Below, one piece after another: positions 6,558-16,210 of a stretch of DNA of 64,000 nucleotides. The stretch lies in the NCBI GenBank assembly GCA_019694155.1, contig JAIBCN010000177.1, positions 1 to 64,000 of the forward strand, read 5' to 3'. Under the pieces are notes generated by a model. That model did not search any database and was not told the origin of the DNA. It saw only the letters and a list, made by a program, of their open reading frames with translations. How positions within the stretch are numbered: the first letter of the stretch is position 1; each line of letters opens with the position of its first letter. The stretch is from Vicinamibacteria bacterium. Its GTDB lineage: Bacteria > Acidobacteriota > Vicinamibacteria > Fen-336 > JAGNNV01. The position numbers and the translations under genes were made by a program.

Positions 6558-9029
6558 CTATTCCGCGCGCAGGGCCACACCCGGGTCGACAGCGAGGGCC
6601 CGCCGCGCTGGGAAGATCATGGCGAGGAGAGCCACCACGAGGAGGGACAGCGCGGCGAAAGCGAAGGTCGAAAGGTCCGTCCCTCGAACACCGAAAAGAA
6701 GTGCTTCGAGCCAGCGCCCCAGGCTGAGCGCGGCCGCGAGTCCGGCCAGCGCCCCCAGGCACAGCGGGGCGAGGCCCTGCCCCACCACGAGGCGGAGGAT
6801 ATGGCCTCGCCGGGCGCCGAGCGCCGCGCGAAGGCCGATCTCGCGTGTGCGCTGGGCCACGGCCTGAGAAACGACGCCGTAGATCCCGGTGGCCGCAAGG
6901 AGAGCCGCGAGCAGAGCGGCCCCAAGCAGAAGGCCGGCGAGTGCTCGGGGCACGCGCTCCTGGTCGGCAATGCGGTCCTCGAGGAATCGGACGTCGGAAA
7001 GCGGAAGGTCGGGGTCGAGTCCGGCCACCGCGCGCTGCAGGGCTTCGACGGGCGCAGGCCCCGCGTCCGCGAGGCGAATCGCGAACGTGACGCCGTTGTT
7101 CGAACGCTGGGCGTAGGGCAGGTAGATGTCGCGCTGCGGACCGAGGCCGCCGATCAGGCCGGCGTCGGCGACGTCCTGAAGTGAGTAGCGCTGTCGATGG
7201 CGCGCGTCCCTGGTCACGCCGATCACCGTGATCGGAGGCAGGCCGGGAGCGGAGCGCACGAGTTGGCGGCCAACCGGGTCCTGACCCGGCCAGAGCTGCT
7301 TCGCCACGCTTTCGCTCACGATGCCGACCAGAGGGGCGCGGGCGTCGTCGGCGGCCGTGAAGTCCCGGCCCGCGACACGTTCGATGCCCAGGGCGTCGAG
7401 GCCGCCCGGGCTGACGCTGTGCCGAAACAGCATGGTGAACGCGTCGGGCCGATCGTTCGGGCGGCCCGCCGGGGCTACGTTCACGACCCACGTCGCGTTG
7501 CCGAGCATGCTCGGCCCCCACACCGTGGCGGCTTCCACGCCCGGGACGGCCCGCACCTTTTCCAGAAACGCGTCCGCCAGGTTCACCCGGGCCCCGGGGT
7601 CCTGGTACCTCGGCCCCACGAGGTCCATTCGGAAAGTGAGGAGGCGGCGGGTCTCGAAGCCGAGCGGAGTGTGGGTGAGGGTATTGAAGCTCCGCGCCAT
7701 CAGCCCGGCGGCCGCGAGAGGGACCAGCGCGAATCCCACCTCGAGAGCCATCAGGGCCTTGCGGGTCTTCCCGCCCCCGCCGTCGAGGTTCGCCCGAGCG
7801 CCCGAAGAGAGCCCGGCGACGACATCGGCGGCACGCGCGTGGTGCGCGGGGACGGCGGCGATCAACAGGATCGCCGCGGTCGAGCAGAGGATCGCGGCGG
7901 CCAGCGCGATCGGGTCCATCGAGACGTCCAGGAGCGGGGAGACATTCGTGAACACCCAGGCCGACATCGCCTTCGAGAGCGCCACGCCGGCGACCGTGCC
8001 AAGCGCGCCGCCGCAGGCAGCGAGCACGCAGGCTTCGATGAAGACCAGGCGGAAGAGGCGCAGCGACGAGGCGCCCAGCGCGGCGCGCAGGGACATCTCG
8101 CGTCTGCGGTCCGCGAGACGCAGCAGCACGAGATTCGTCACGTTCGCGACGCCGATGAGCAGGATGAACGCCGAGCCCGCCATCAGGACGAACGCGGGCC
8201 GGGTGAAGCCCCCGCGGATTCGATCGCTCAGACTCTGCACGCGCAGGCCGTATCCGCGATGAGTCTCCGGTCTCTCCTGCTCCATCTGCCGGGCGATCCC
8301 ATCCAGGTCTTCCTGCGCCGCCTGAAGGCGGACGCCCGGCTTCAGCCGGCCGAGGCCCCAGTACAGCCGGAGCGAATCCGTGCGGGGAGGCTGGCCCATG
8401 AGGCGCGCAGCGGCCGCCGTGGGAAGGAAGACGTCGGGAATCGGGCCCTCCACCGCGCCCAGGTCCGCGAACGAGGCCGGCATGATCCCCACCACTTCGA
8501 ACGCGAGCCCGTTCAGGCGGATGACGCTTCCGACCACGCCCGCGTCGCCGCCGAACCGTCGGGTCCAGGCGCCGTGGCTCAACACCGCCACCGCCGCGCT
8601 CGATCCTTCCGCGTCCTCATCGCGCGTGAACACCCTCCCCCTCGAGGCCGCGGCTCCCAGGATCTCGAAGTAGGACGGCGTCACGAAACTCGTGTGGAGT
8701 TCCTCGGCGGGAGTCCGCCCGGTGAGCGCCACCGTGCCGTAGGACTGGTAGGTCGCGGTCGCCTCGAGGGTCCGGCTTCGTTCCGCGATGCCAACGCCGT
8801 CCGGGAAGGAGATGTTGCCAGCGCCCCCGGGCCAGTAGGCCCAAACGTGAACCAGACGGTCGTTCTGCGGATACGGCAGGGGCCGGAAGACGATTCCGCG
8901 CGCGGCGCTCACGATCGCGGTGTTCGCCCCAATGCCCAGGCTGAGGGTGAGGAGAGCGGTGGCGGCAAATCCCGGGCGTCGAAAAAGCCCGCGTATCCCG
9001 TGGCTGATCTCCGCCGAAAGTCCACTCAT
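6558..9029 (-). CDS. ADOP-1, MacB/FtsX-like duplicated permease
   Basis: This 823-residue inner-membrane permease shows the family plan most plainly. A first helix (22-45) carries the LGIGANTAI signature, then come a periplasmic MacB-type core domain (46-275) and an FtsX domain with REMSLRAALGA (310-320). A fifth helix (425-447), a second periplasmic domain and a second FtsX domain with REIGLRAALGA (729-739) follow. ADOPs are thought to be fused duplicates of MacB-like transmembrane domains without an attached nucleotide-binding domain. It follows the ATPase gene at 9064-9732 with a 34-base gap and has a good AGGAGA site. This placement makes it the likeliest partner of that ATPase. Its substrate is unknown. 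Confidence 0.9.
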   Translation of the reverse strand: MSGLSAEISHGIRGLFRRPGFAATALLTLSLGIGANTAIVSAARGIVFRPLPYPQNDRLVHVWAYWPGGAGNISFPDGVGIAERSRTLEATATYQSYGTVALTGRTPAEELHTSFVTPSYFEILGAAASRGRVFTRDEDAEGSSAAVAVLSHGAWTRRFGGDAGVVGSVIRLNGLAFEVVGIMPASFADLGAVEGPIPDVFLPTAAAARLMGQPPRTDSLRLYWGLGRLKPGVRLQAAQEDLDGIARQMEQERPETHRGYGLRVQSLSDRIRGGFTRPAFVLMAGSAFILLIGVANVTNLVLLRLADRRREMSLRAALGASSLRLFRLVFIEACVLAACGGALGTVAGVALSKAMSAWVFTNVSPLLDVSMDPIALAAAILCSTAAILLIAAVPAHHARAADVVAGLSSGARANLDGGGGKTRKALMALEVGFALVPLAAAGLMARSFNTLTHTPLGFETRRLLTFRMDLVGPRYQDPGARVNLADAFLEKVRAVPGVEAATVWGPSMLGNATWVVNVAPAGRPNDRPDAFTMLFRHSVSPGGLDALGIERVAGRDFTAADDARAPLVGIVSESVAKQLWPGQDPVGRQLVRSAPGLPPITVIGVTRDARHRQRYSLQDVADAGLIGGLGPQRDIYLPYAQRSNNGVTFAIRLADAGPAPVEALQRAVAGLDPDLPLSDVRFLEDRIADQERVPRALAGLLLGAALLAALLAATGIYGVVSQAVAQRTREIGLRAALGARRGHILRLVVGQGLAPLCLGALAGLAAALSLGRWLEALLFGVRGTDLSTFAFAALSLLVVALLAMIFPARRALAVDPGVALRAE

Positions 9030-9063
9030 GGCCGTCTCCTCTCGTTTTGAAACTTCGCGCCCG

Positions 9064-9732
9064 TCAGTTGCCCGAGGCGAGCCAGCCGTCCTTCAGTCTG
9101 ATCACGCGATTGCCGTACGTGGCGTTGGTCTCGGAGTGGGTCACCTGGATGATGGTGGTCCCCTCCTCGTTGAGCTTCTTGAACAGCTCCATGATCTCGC
9201 GGCCCTGGTCGGAATGGAGATTCCCGGTGGGTTCGTCGGCGAGGATGAGCTTGGGCTTCGCCACGATCGCGCGGGCCACTCCAACGAGTTGCTGCTGCCC
9301 GCCGGAAAGCTGCGAGGGATACAGATCCTTCTTCCCCACGATGTTGAACTTGTCGAGGACGTCGCCGACGATCGCCTGCCTCTCCGACTTCTTGAGGTCG
9401 CGATACGAGAGGGGCAGTTCGAGGTTCTCGTACACGGTCAGGTCATCGAGCAGGTGAAAGCTCTGGAACACGAAGCCGATGTTCCGCTTCTGCAGTTCCT
9501 GCCGGTCGCGCGGCTTGAGCTTGTTCACGAGTTCCGCCCGGAACTCGTATTCGCCGGTGAAGTCGCCGTCGTGCATGCCCAGGATGTGAAGAAGGGTGGA
9601 CTTGCCGGCCCCCGACGGCCCCATGATCGAGACGAACTCGCCCTCCGCGATGGACAAAGTGATGTTGCGCAGCACGTAGACCCGCCCGGCCGCGAGCGGA
9701 TATGACTTTTCGAGATTCCGTAGTTCGATCAT
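9064..9732 (-). CDS. ABC transporter ATPase, LolD/MacB type
   Basis: A 222-residue nucleotide-binding protein. Walker A GPSGAGKST is at 38-46, Q-loop Q90, signature LSGGQQQ at 142-148, Walker B LILADEP at 162-168 and the switch histidine H199. The residues after the signature read LVGVARA where most relatives have RVAIARA, a change at the start of the helix that packs on the opposing nucleotide. It lies between ADOP-2 and ADOP-1 in the operon and should energise at least ADOP-1, as LolD or MacB-type ATPases work in pairs with FtsX-fold permeases. A gap of 128 bases separates it from ADOP-2, large enough for an internal promoter, though I see none I can defend. Confidence 0.9.
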   Translation of the reverse strand: MIELRNLEKSYPLAAGRVYVLRNITLSIAEGEFVSIMGPSGAGKSTLLHILGMHDGDFTGEYEFRAELVNKLKPRDRQELQKRNIGFVFQSFHLLDDLTVYENLELPLSYRDLKKSERQAIVGDVLDKFNIVGKKDLYPSQLSGGQQQLVGVARAIVAKPKLILADEPTGNLHSDQGREIMELFKKLNEEGTTIIQVTHSETNATYGNRVIRLKDGWLASGN

Positions 9733-9860
9733 GTGTCTTCTTGTGTTCCTTCCGATGTGCGGTGGTTCTGGGGACGGCCCGGGCCTCCTCGGCCTCCTGA
9801 TGGGTTACGGCCTGACGATACCGAGGGTTCAATCCATCCGCGCGTCGTTTCCCGAATGAT

Positions 9861-12275
9861 TCATTCCTGCCTCAGCACCACCGCCGGCTCGGTGCGGGCG
9901 GCCTCACGACCCGGCAGGTAGCTCGAGGCCAGCGCGGCGAGGCCCACCAGGGCGCCGACCGCGCCGAACGTAAGGGGATCCGTCGCCTGCACTTCGAAGA
10001 GAAGGCTCTGCAAGGCTCGTCCGAGAAGGATCGAGCCGAGCACGCCGAAGAGGAGCCCCGTCACCGTGAGCCGCACCCCGCGCCTCATCACGAGGTTGAG
10101 AAGCGAACCGGGGCTCGCGCCCAGGGCGAGGCGGATGCCAAGCTCCCGGCGCTGGTCGCTCACCGCGCGGGCGAGGATCGCGTAGATCCCCTGGAAGGCG
10201 ACGACGAAGGCGATCAGAGCGAAGAGGCCGATCGCTACGGCGTTCAGTCTCTGGGGCCCGAGCATGGCGTCCCGCCGCGATTCCAGAGTCTCGATCCGGC
10301 CGAGGGGCACCGTGGGGTCGGCAAGACGGAGGCCTGCCTTGACCACGTCGGCGAAGGCCGCCTGAGTCATCCGTGTCCTGGCCACGATCGATCCCCACCG
10401 CTGCCAGCCTGCAATGTGCTGCGCATAGGGCGCGTAGAGAGTTCGGTAGTCTCGGCCTTGAAGCGTGGCGCCCTTCAGGTCCTTCGCGACCCCCACGATC
10501 GTCATCCAGACCGGGGCTCCCTTGGCCCAACCACGCCACGCCACCTGGGCGCCGATTGGTGAGGAATTCGGCCAGAACTCCCGGGCGAAGCGCTCGTTGA
10601 TGATGGCCACCGGGTCTGTTCCTTCCCGGTCCGCGGCGGTGAATGAGCGGCCTTCAACCACCTGCGTGCCGATGGTCGCGAAGTAGTCCCCCATCACCAT
10701 TCGCGCGCGGGCCCCCGGGTCCCGGACCGGCTCCGCCTCCGGCTTCGTCCTGAAGACGATGCTTCCTCCGGCTCCCCCGCGAGGGTCCAGAGGCGGGGTC
10801 AGGACATACGCCGCGCTCTCGATTCCATTGGCGGTCGAGACGTGATCGAGCACCTGGCGAAAGACCGCCACCTGCTCGGGTATCTTGTCGAGGTACCGCG
10901 ACTCCGGCAGTGTGATCTGCGCCATCTGAATCCGATCGGGGTTGAATCCGAGGGGTACGGACTGGAGCCGATCGAAAGTCCGAAGGAGGAGACCCGCGCC
11001 CATGAGCAACAGGACGGCGAGCGCCACCTCGAAGCCAACGACGCCGTCCATGAAACGCCGGGTCGCCGCCGGGGACCCGCCTCGCCCCGCGCTCCGAAGG
11101 TACGGTGCGAGGTCGCCGCGCACCACCTGCCAGGCCGGAAGCGCGGCCATGAGGACGCCGGCCAGAAGAGAGACGAGGACGGCGAAGCCGAGCACCTGAG
11201 TGTCCAGGGAGATGGCCCAGGCCCGGGGCACGACGTCGCCCACGAGGGCCAGCAGGCCGCGCCTCGCGAGGACCGCGAGGAGCGCTCCGCAGGCTCCGCC
11301 GAGCAGCGAGAGCATGAGCCCTTCGAGAATGGCGTGGCGGGCGATCGCGCGCTGCCCGCCCCCCAGGGCGAGCCGCACCGCGTACTCTTCGCGGCGGCCC
11401 GCGGATCGGGCGAGGAGTGCGGTCGCGAGGTTCACGCTCGACGCCAGCACGACGATCGCCACCCCGACGAGCAGGACGAGGAGGGCCCGGCGCGCCGAGC
11501 CCACCATGAACTCGAGCATGGGCAGAGGCTCGACGATCTTGCCGCGATTCGTGTCCGGGTATGCCGCTTCGAGTCTCTTGGAAATCCCCACCATTTCGGC
11601 GACCGACTCCTCGATGGTGACGCCCTCGCGAAGGCGGCCCACCGCGTCGAAATTGTTGCTCCCCCGTGTATTCAGGGCCCAGGAGACGAAGGCCGGGGGC
11701 ACCCACAGGTCGACGCCGTCGTGCAGGAAGTCCAGGTCCTCACGCGCTATGCCCACCACCGTGGTCGGCGTGTCCGTGAGGCTGACCGTGCGCCCGATCA
11801 CCGAAGGGTCCGACCCGAACTGCCGCTTCCATAGACCTTCGCTCAACACGGCGACCGCCGGAGCGCCGGGGCGGTTGTCCTCCGGGCCATAGAAGCGCCC
11901 GTGCAGCGGTGTCGCTCCGAACACCCGGAACAGATCGGGCTCGGCCACCGAAGCGTGAAGACGCTGCGGCTCGCCGGCGCCCAGCAGGTCGACATCCCAG
12001 CTGCGAAGGAAGAGGGCGATCTCTTCGAGCGTGCGCGAGTCCTTTCGCCAGTCGACGCCATCCGGGATCCCGACATCACCCTCTCGGGTGATGAAGACCA
12101 GCCGGTCGGCGTTGGCGAAGGGAAGCGGCCGCAGCAGCACGCCGCTCACCACCGCGAACACCGCGATCGACGCTCCGATGCCGAGAGCCAGGGTGAGCAC
12201 GGCTCCCGCCGTGAACCCCGGAGTCTTCAGCAGCCGGCGCCAGGTCACTCGTAGGTCGTTGATGAATCCATTCAT
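9861..12275 (-). CDS. ADOP-2 permease
   Basis: An 804-residue ADOP permease. The N-terminal signature reads ALGIGASIAVF (30-40), the first FtsX domain carries REEYAVRLALGG and the second RELGIRLALGA (710-720). The C-terminus is LPGREAARTEPAVVLRQE, in which the usual [10 protein letters not shown] block is altered to PGREAARTEP. It is read after ADOP-3 with a 16-base gap and a GGGAGA ribosome site, and before the ATPase gene. It is slightly shorter than the other members of this operon; no truncation is apparent. Sharing of the downstream ATPase is possible but not shown. Confidence 0.88.
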   Translation of the reverse strand: MNGFINDLRVTWRRLLKTPGFTAGAVLTLALGIGASIAVFAVVSGVLLRPLPFANADRLVFITREGDVGIPDGVDWRKDSRTLEEIALFLRSWDVDLLGAGEPQRLHASVAEPDLFRVFGATPLHGRFYGPEDNRPGAPAVAVLSEGLWKRQFGSDPSVIGRTVSLTDTPTTVVGIAREDLDFLHDGVDLWVPPAFVSWALNTRGSNNFDAVGRLREGVTIEESVAEMVGISKRLEAAYPDTNRGKIVEPLPMLEFMVGSARRALLVLLVGVAIVVLASSVNLATALLARSAGRREEYAVRLALGGGQRAIARHAILEGLMLSLLGGACGALLAVLARRGLLALVGDVVPRAWAISLDTQVLGFAVLVSLLAGVLMAALPAWQVVRGDLAPYLRSAGRGGSPAATRRFMDGVVGFEVALAVLLLMGAGLLLRTFDRLQSVPLGFNPDRIQMAQITLPESRYLDKIPEQVAVFRQVLDHVSTANGIESAAYVLTPPLDPRGGAGGSIVFRTKPEAEPVRDPGARARMVMGDYFATIGTQVVEGRSFTAADREGTDPVAIINERFAREFWPNSSPIGAQVAWRGWAKGAPVWMTIVGVAKDLKGATLQGRDYRTLYAPYAQHIAGWQRWGSIVARTRMTQAAFADVVKAGLRLADPTVPLGRIETLESRRDAMLGPQRLNAVAIGLFALIAFVVAFQGIYAILARAVSDQRRELGIRLALGASPGSLLNLVMRRGVRLTVTGLLFGVLGSILLGRALQSLLFEVQATDPLTFGAVGALVGLAALASSYLPGREAARTEPAVVLRQE

Positions 12276-12291
12276 GCGGGGTCTCCCTTGT

Positions 12292-14712
12292 TCATTCGGC
12301 CCGAAGTGCTTCGACAGGATCCGCAGCCGACGCGCGTCGCGCCGGCAGGTACGACGCCATGAGCGCGGTCGCGAGCTGGGTGGCCGTCGTGATCAGAAGG
12401 ACCAGAGGATCGCGCGCGCTGACCTCGTAGAGGAGGCTCTCGAGCACGCCGGAGACGCCGATGAAGACGACGACGCCAAGCCCGAGGCCCGCGAGAGCGA
12501 GGCGCATTCCCTGAGCGACCACCATCCCGGTTACGTCCTCAGGCCGCGCCCCGAGCGCCATGCGCACACCGATCTCGCGGCGCTGCTCGCTCACCGTATG
12601 CGAGATCACCCCGTAGACACCGATGAGCGCCAGGATCAGGGCCACCAGCCCGAAGGTCGAGAGGAGCGTCATCTGGAAGCGCTGCGGCGCGATCGATCTC
12701 GCGATCACGTCCTGCATGCTTGCCGGGCCGGAGATGGCGAGAGTCGGATCGATCGCGGCCAGCTCGCGACGGATGGTGTCGAGGGCCGGCGGCGCATCCG
12801 CCGCCATTCTCACCACGAAGTGGGTGGACGTGAATGTGCGGAAGATTCCGAGAAGACGGTCGGGAACCTGCGGCAGGGGGACGAAGACCGTCGGAGGCGC
12901 CGGCCGGTCGAGTCCACTCTGCCTCGCGTCGCCCACCACCCCCACGATCTCGCGGACGGGGTCGCCGAGACCCCGGCCGATCGACAGCCGCCGTGCGAAG
13001 GGCGGGCGGCCGCCCAGGAACTTCCGCGCGAACGCCTCGTTGACCACCGCGATCGCGGCGGTCGAAGCGTCGTCGAGGGACGAGATCCCGCGGCCGCTCC
13101 GCAGGGGAATCGCGAGAGCGCGGAAGTAGTCCGGAGAGACCATCCGCACCTGGAGCGTCTCCGAGCCGGTGGGCTGATCGGAAAAGACCACGGGCATGTT
13201 GAACTGCCAGTCGAGCGGCAGCTTGTTGGTGATCCCCGCCGCCTCCACCCCTGCAAGGCGCGAAATTCTCTCCAACGCTTCACGGTAGAAGGCCACGGTC
13301 GCCGCCGTGGTCGCGTAGCGCGCGCCCGAAGGCGCCATCTGGAACGTGAGCACACCGCTCGGATCGAACCCCGGCGGCGCCCCCAGAAGATTCGCGAACG
13401 TCCGGGTCAGAAGCCCTGCCGCGCCGATGAGGGACAGGGACAGAGCCAGTTCGGTCACCACGAGCAGTGACCGGAACCGCCCGCGACCCGTTCCTCCCTT
13501 CCCCGGACTCTCCTTGAGCGCCGTGATCACATCCATGCGCCGTGCCTGCCAGAGGGGTGCGAGCCCGGAGATGACGCCCGTCAGGATCGACGCGGAAATG
13601 GCGAATCCAAAGACGCGCCAGTCGAAGGAGACGGCGGCCACATCGGGCAGGTAGGAGGCGGGCATCACCGCCATCAGGAGCCTGACTCCAGCGCTCGCGA
13701 GCAACATTCCCACCGCGGCGGCGCCAAGCGACACCACCAGACCCTCCGCGACGAGCTGCCGCGACAAGCGACCCATGCCTCCACCGAGCGCGGCTCGGAC
13801 CGCGAACTCCCGATGGCGGGCTGCGGCGCGGGAGACTTGCAGATGGGCAACATTGGCGCAGGCGATCAGCAACAGGAAGGAAACCGCGCCCAGGAGAATC
13901 CAAAGGACGCGCGCGACGCCCTCCGTGAGAATCTCCTGATAGGGCTGAACCTGGATGCTCTCGCTCTCATCCATGGACCCTGGGAACGCGAGCCGGTACT
14001 GATCCGCGATGAGCCGCATCTCGGACCGGGCCTGCTCGAGGCTGACGCCCGGCTTCAGTCGCCCCACCACCGTCGCGTTGGGATCGTAGTTTGCGGTCGG
14101 CCGCGCCTGCATGGGCAGGAACAGGTCGGGAGCGCCTTCCATCCGGAAATCGCGGGGCATCACCCCGATCACCGTCAGAGGCGCGTCGTTGAGCGTCACC
14201 CGGCGTCCGACCACACCCACATCGCCCCCGAATCGCCGGCGCCACAAGGCGTCGCTGATCACCGCGACCCTCGGCCCCCCGGGCGCGTCCTCGTCAGAAG
14301 CGAACGAGCGCCCCAGAGCGGGCCGCACACCCATCGCCTTGAAGAAGTCCTCGGAGACCCGCAGACCTCTCGCGAACTCGGCTTCCGTCCCGCCCGCCAG
14401 GTTCCCGCTCGCCCCGCCGTACTGGGAGTAGCAGGCGAGCGCCTCGAATGACCGGCTCTTCTCACGCCAGAACAGGAACTTCGGCTCCCCCGCAGCGGCG
14501 AGGCCGTCCTTGTAGGCCTGCCCCACGAAGACCAGACGGCCCGCATCCGGGTATGGAAGCGGCCGAAGCAACGCACCGCTAGCGACGGAGAAGATGGACG
14601 TGGCGGCCCCGATTCCGAGACCCAGGGTCGAGACCACGCCCAGCGCGAAGGCGGGGGCTTTGAAGAGCCTGCGCCCTGCGAGGCGCAGCTCGGCGAGCCA
14701 CTCCCTCATCAT
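12292..14712 (-). CDS. ADOP-3 permease
   Basis: An 806-residue ADOP permease. Signatures: LGLGIGAATSIF near 30-41, REFAVRAALGG in the first FtsX domain and [11 protein letters not shown] (712-722) in the second. The start is placed at ATGATG (14712 or 14709), which overlaps the stop of the propeller gene, implying translational coupling. The longer open frame upstream is an antisense-like shadow of the propeller gene and has no permease features. Because it is coupled to a periplasmic beta-propeller, it is the permease most likely to work with that protein. Confidence 0.88.
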   Translation of the reverse strand: MMREWLAELRLAGRRLFKAPAFALGVVSTLGLGIGAATSIFSVASGALLRPLPYPDAGRLVFVGQAYKDGLAAAGEPKFLFWREKSRSFEALACYSQYGGASGNLAGGTEAEFARGLRVSEDFFKAMGVRPALGRSFASDEDAPGGPRVAVISDALWRRRFGGDVGVVGRRVTLNDAPLTVIGVMPRDFRMEGAPDLFLPMQARPTANYDPNATVVGRLKPGVSLEQARSEMRLIADQYRLAFPGSMDESESIQVQPYQEILTEGVARVLWILLGAVSFLLLIACANVAHLQVSRAAARHREFAVRAALGGGMGRLSRQLVAEGLVVSLGAAAVGMLLASAGVRLLMAVMPASYLPDVAAVSFDWRVFGFAISASILTGVISGLAPLWQARRMDVITALKESPGKGGTGRGRFRSLLVVTELALSLSLIGAAGLLTRTFANLLGAPPGFDPSGVLTFQMAPSGARYATTAATVAFYREALERISRLAGVEAAGITNKLPLDWQFNMPVVFSDQPTGSETLQVRMVSPDYFRALAIPLRSGRGISSLDDASTAAIAVVNEAFARKFLGGRPPFARRLSIGRGLGDPVREIVGVVGDARQSGLDRPAPPTVFVPLPQVPDRLLGIFRTFTSTHFVVRMAADAPPALDTIRRELAAIDPTLAISGPASMQDVIARSIAPQRFQMTLLSTFGLVALILALIGVYGVISHTVSEQRREIGVRMALGARPEDVTGMVVAQGMRLALAGLGLGVVVFIGVSGVLESLLYEVSARDPLVLLITTATQLATALMASYLPARRASAADPVEALRAE

Positions 14713-16208
14713 CGCTGGGCGCCCCCTTCGCTTCCTGTCGCCGACGTCTCGGCCAGCGGAAAGGCGTAGAGCGCTCCGTCCATTCCGCCGATCACGAACG
14801 CGTCGCCCGCGCGAGCCGGCGATCCCGCGAAGCCGTAGTGAAGGGTGCCCGGCGGATTGGTGAGCGGGAAGCGCCAGGCCAGTTTTCCGGTCTTGCGATC
14901 GATAGCCACGACGCCGCCTGCATGACGCGTCATATAGGGCACGATCGCGCTCGCGCCGTCGTAGACGTACTTCTCGGTAACGAGGGGCTTCCCCCAGGGC
15001 GCCCCGTGAACGTCGGTTCGCCAGATGATCCTGCCGTCCTTCGGATCGAAGCACAGCACTCGCCGGAGGTCCGACGAGCCGACATACCCGAGGCCATCGT
15101 CGCCCTGCGTCGCTGTCGACTCGACCCACGAGCCCCAGAAGCCAATCGTCCACGCGGGCTCGCCCGTTTCCGGCGTGAGGCCCAGGAGAGCGCTGCCGCG
15201 CGTCCCTACGACGAGGCGATTCCCGATCATGGCGGGGGACGATGTCACCGGCGCTTTGAGGTCCTTGAGCCAGACGTCCTTCCCCGTGACGCGATCAGCG
15301 GCGTGCAGCTCTCCACCCCAGGTGCCGAACACGACGTTCGGCCCCACCACGAGGGCCGTGCTCCGCACCTTGCCCTTCACCGCCACCCGCCAGCGCCGCT
15401 CGCCGGTGGCCGCGTTCACCGCGTGGAAGCTCGCGTCGCCCGAGCCGACGAAGATGGTTCCGTCCGCGAGCACGGGTTGTGGCGCCTCGTGGTCATAGTC
15501 GTAGACCACGGAGTGCGGAAGAATCCGCGGCGTCTGCGCGTCGCCGAGGTCGTACCGCCAGATCTCCCTTCCATTCGAGCGATCGAGGCGGTAGAGGAAA
15601 CCGTTGTCGCAGACGAAGAAGAGCGCGTCGTCGGTCGCAAGGGCCCCTCCCATGATGGGCCGGCCCGCGCTGAACGTCCAGGCGAAGGAGCCGTCGGCGA
15701 TCCGGACCGCGCTCAGCACGCCGCCCGCCGTTCCCACGTAGGCGATGCCGTCCCGCACCGCGGGGGCCGCATAGATGGGAGCGCCGAGCGACGTCTTCCA
15801 GCGCGGGGCGGGACCGGTGGGCAGATCGACGGGAACCGGAGGCTCCTTCGGCAGCGCCTCGACCCGGGTCAAAGAAACCGTGCCCCTACCGAACGCACCC
15901 GAGAGCCGCTGCCCGTCGAGGGTCAGGACGAGGCCGAGGTCCGGCACCGCATAGCGGGCCCCTTCGCGCTTCATCGAGGGCAGGGCCTCACCGAAGTAAT
16001 TCATGACTTCCAGATACAGGAAGCTCTCGAAGCCACCCTTGCCGTCCGCCCGGATCTCCAGCCCGAACGGACTCTCGTTGCCGGGCGTTCCCGCGACGCC
16101 GTACCACTTGCCTTCAACCGGGTCGATGTCCGCGGCCCAGGCCGGGGCGAGAGCGCCGGCCACCATGAGGAGGGCGCACGCGAGGCTTCTGAAGTGACTT
16201 GATTTCAT
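14709..16208 (-). CDS. Secreted PQQ-type beta-propeller protein (BamB-like repeats)
   Basis: A 499-residue exported protein. Residues 1-25 form a signal peptide ending in APAWA. The mature protein has a strand-rich N-terminal portion (about 26-130) and then repeated PQQ/BamB-type blades, each with an AxxG(x)VYAVDAxTG-like pattern: VRDGIAYVGTAGGVLSAV, DALFFVCDNGFLYRLDRSNG, TIFVGSGDASFHAVNAATG, and VVAIDRKTGKLAWRFPL are good examples. No haem motif or known PQQ-enzyme active-site residues stand out, so a scaffold or binding role is more likely than a dehydrogenase. It sits between two permeases, two bases after ADOP-4 and overlapping ADOP-3, so it is very likely made with them and acts in the periplasm. 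Confidence 0.8.
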   Translation of the reverse strand: MKSSHFRSLACALLMVAGALAPAWAADIDPVEGKWYGVAGTPGNESPFGLEIRADGKGGFESFLYLEVMNYFGEALPSMKREGARYAVPDLGLVLTLDGQRLSGAFGRGTVSLTRVEALPKEPPVPVDLPTGPAPRWKTSLGAPIYAAPAVRDGIAYVGTAGGVLSAVRIADGSFAWTFSAGRPIMGGALATDDALFFVCDNGFLYRLDRSNGREIWRYDLGDAQTPRILPHSVVYDYDHEAPQPVLADGTIFVGSGDASFHAVNAATGERRWRVAVKGKVRSTALVVGPNVVFGTWGGELHAADRVTGKDVWLKDLKAPVTSSPAMIGNRLVVGTRGSALLGLTPETGEPAWTIGFWGSWVESTATQGDDGLGYVGSSDLRRVLCFDPKDGRIIWRTDVHGAPWGKPLVTEKYVYDGASAIVPYMTRHAGGVVAIDRKTGKLAWRFPLTNPPGTLHYGFAGSPARAGDAFVIGGMDGALYAFPLAETSATGSEGGAQR

Positions 16209-16210
16209 GA

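Noticed and set aside
7197-9050. 617-codon open frame on the plus strand
   Set aside because: It lies antisense to ADOP-1, has the low-complexity arginine, alanine and glutamate composition of GC-rich shadow frames and no domain.
12292-15153. A 953-residue version of ADOP-3
   Set aside because: The extra N-terminal 147 residues are the out-of-frame shadow of the propeller gene; the true start overlaps that gene's stop.
14709-16208. Reading the propeller protein as a PQQ-dependent dehydrogenase
   Set aside because: No haem motif or recognisable PQQ-binding disulfide or active-site aspartate was seen; only the blade repeats are supported.
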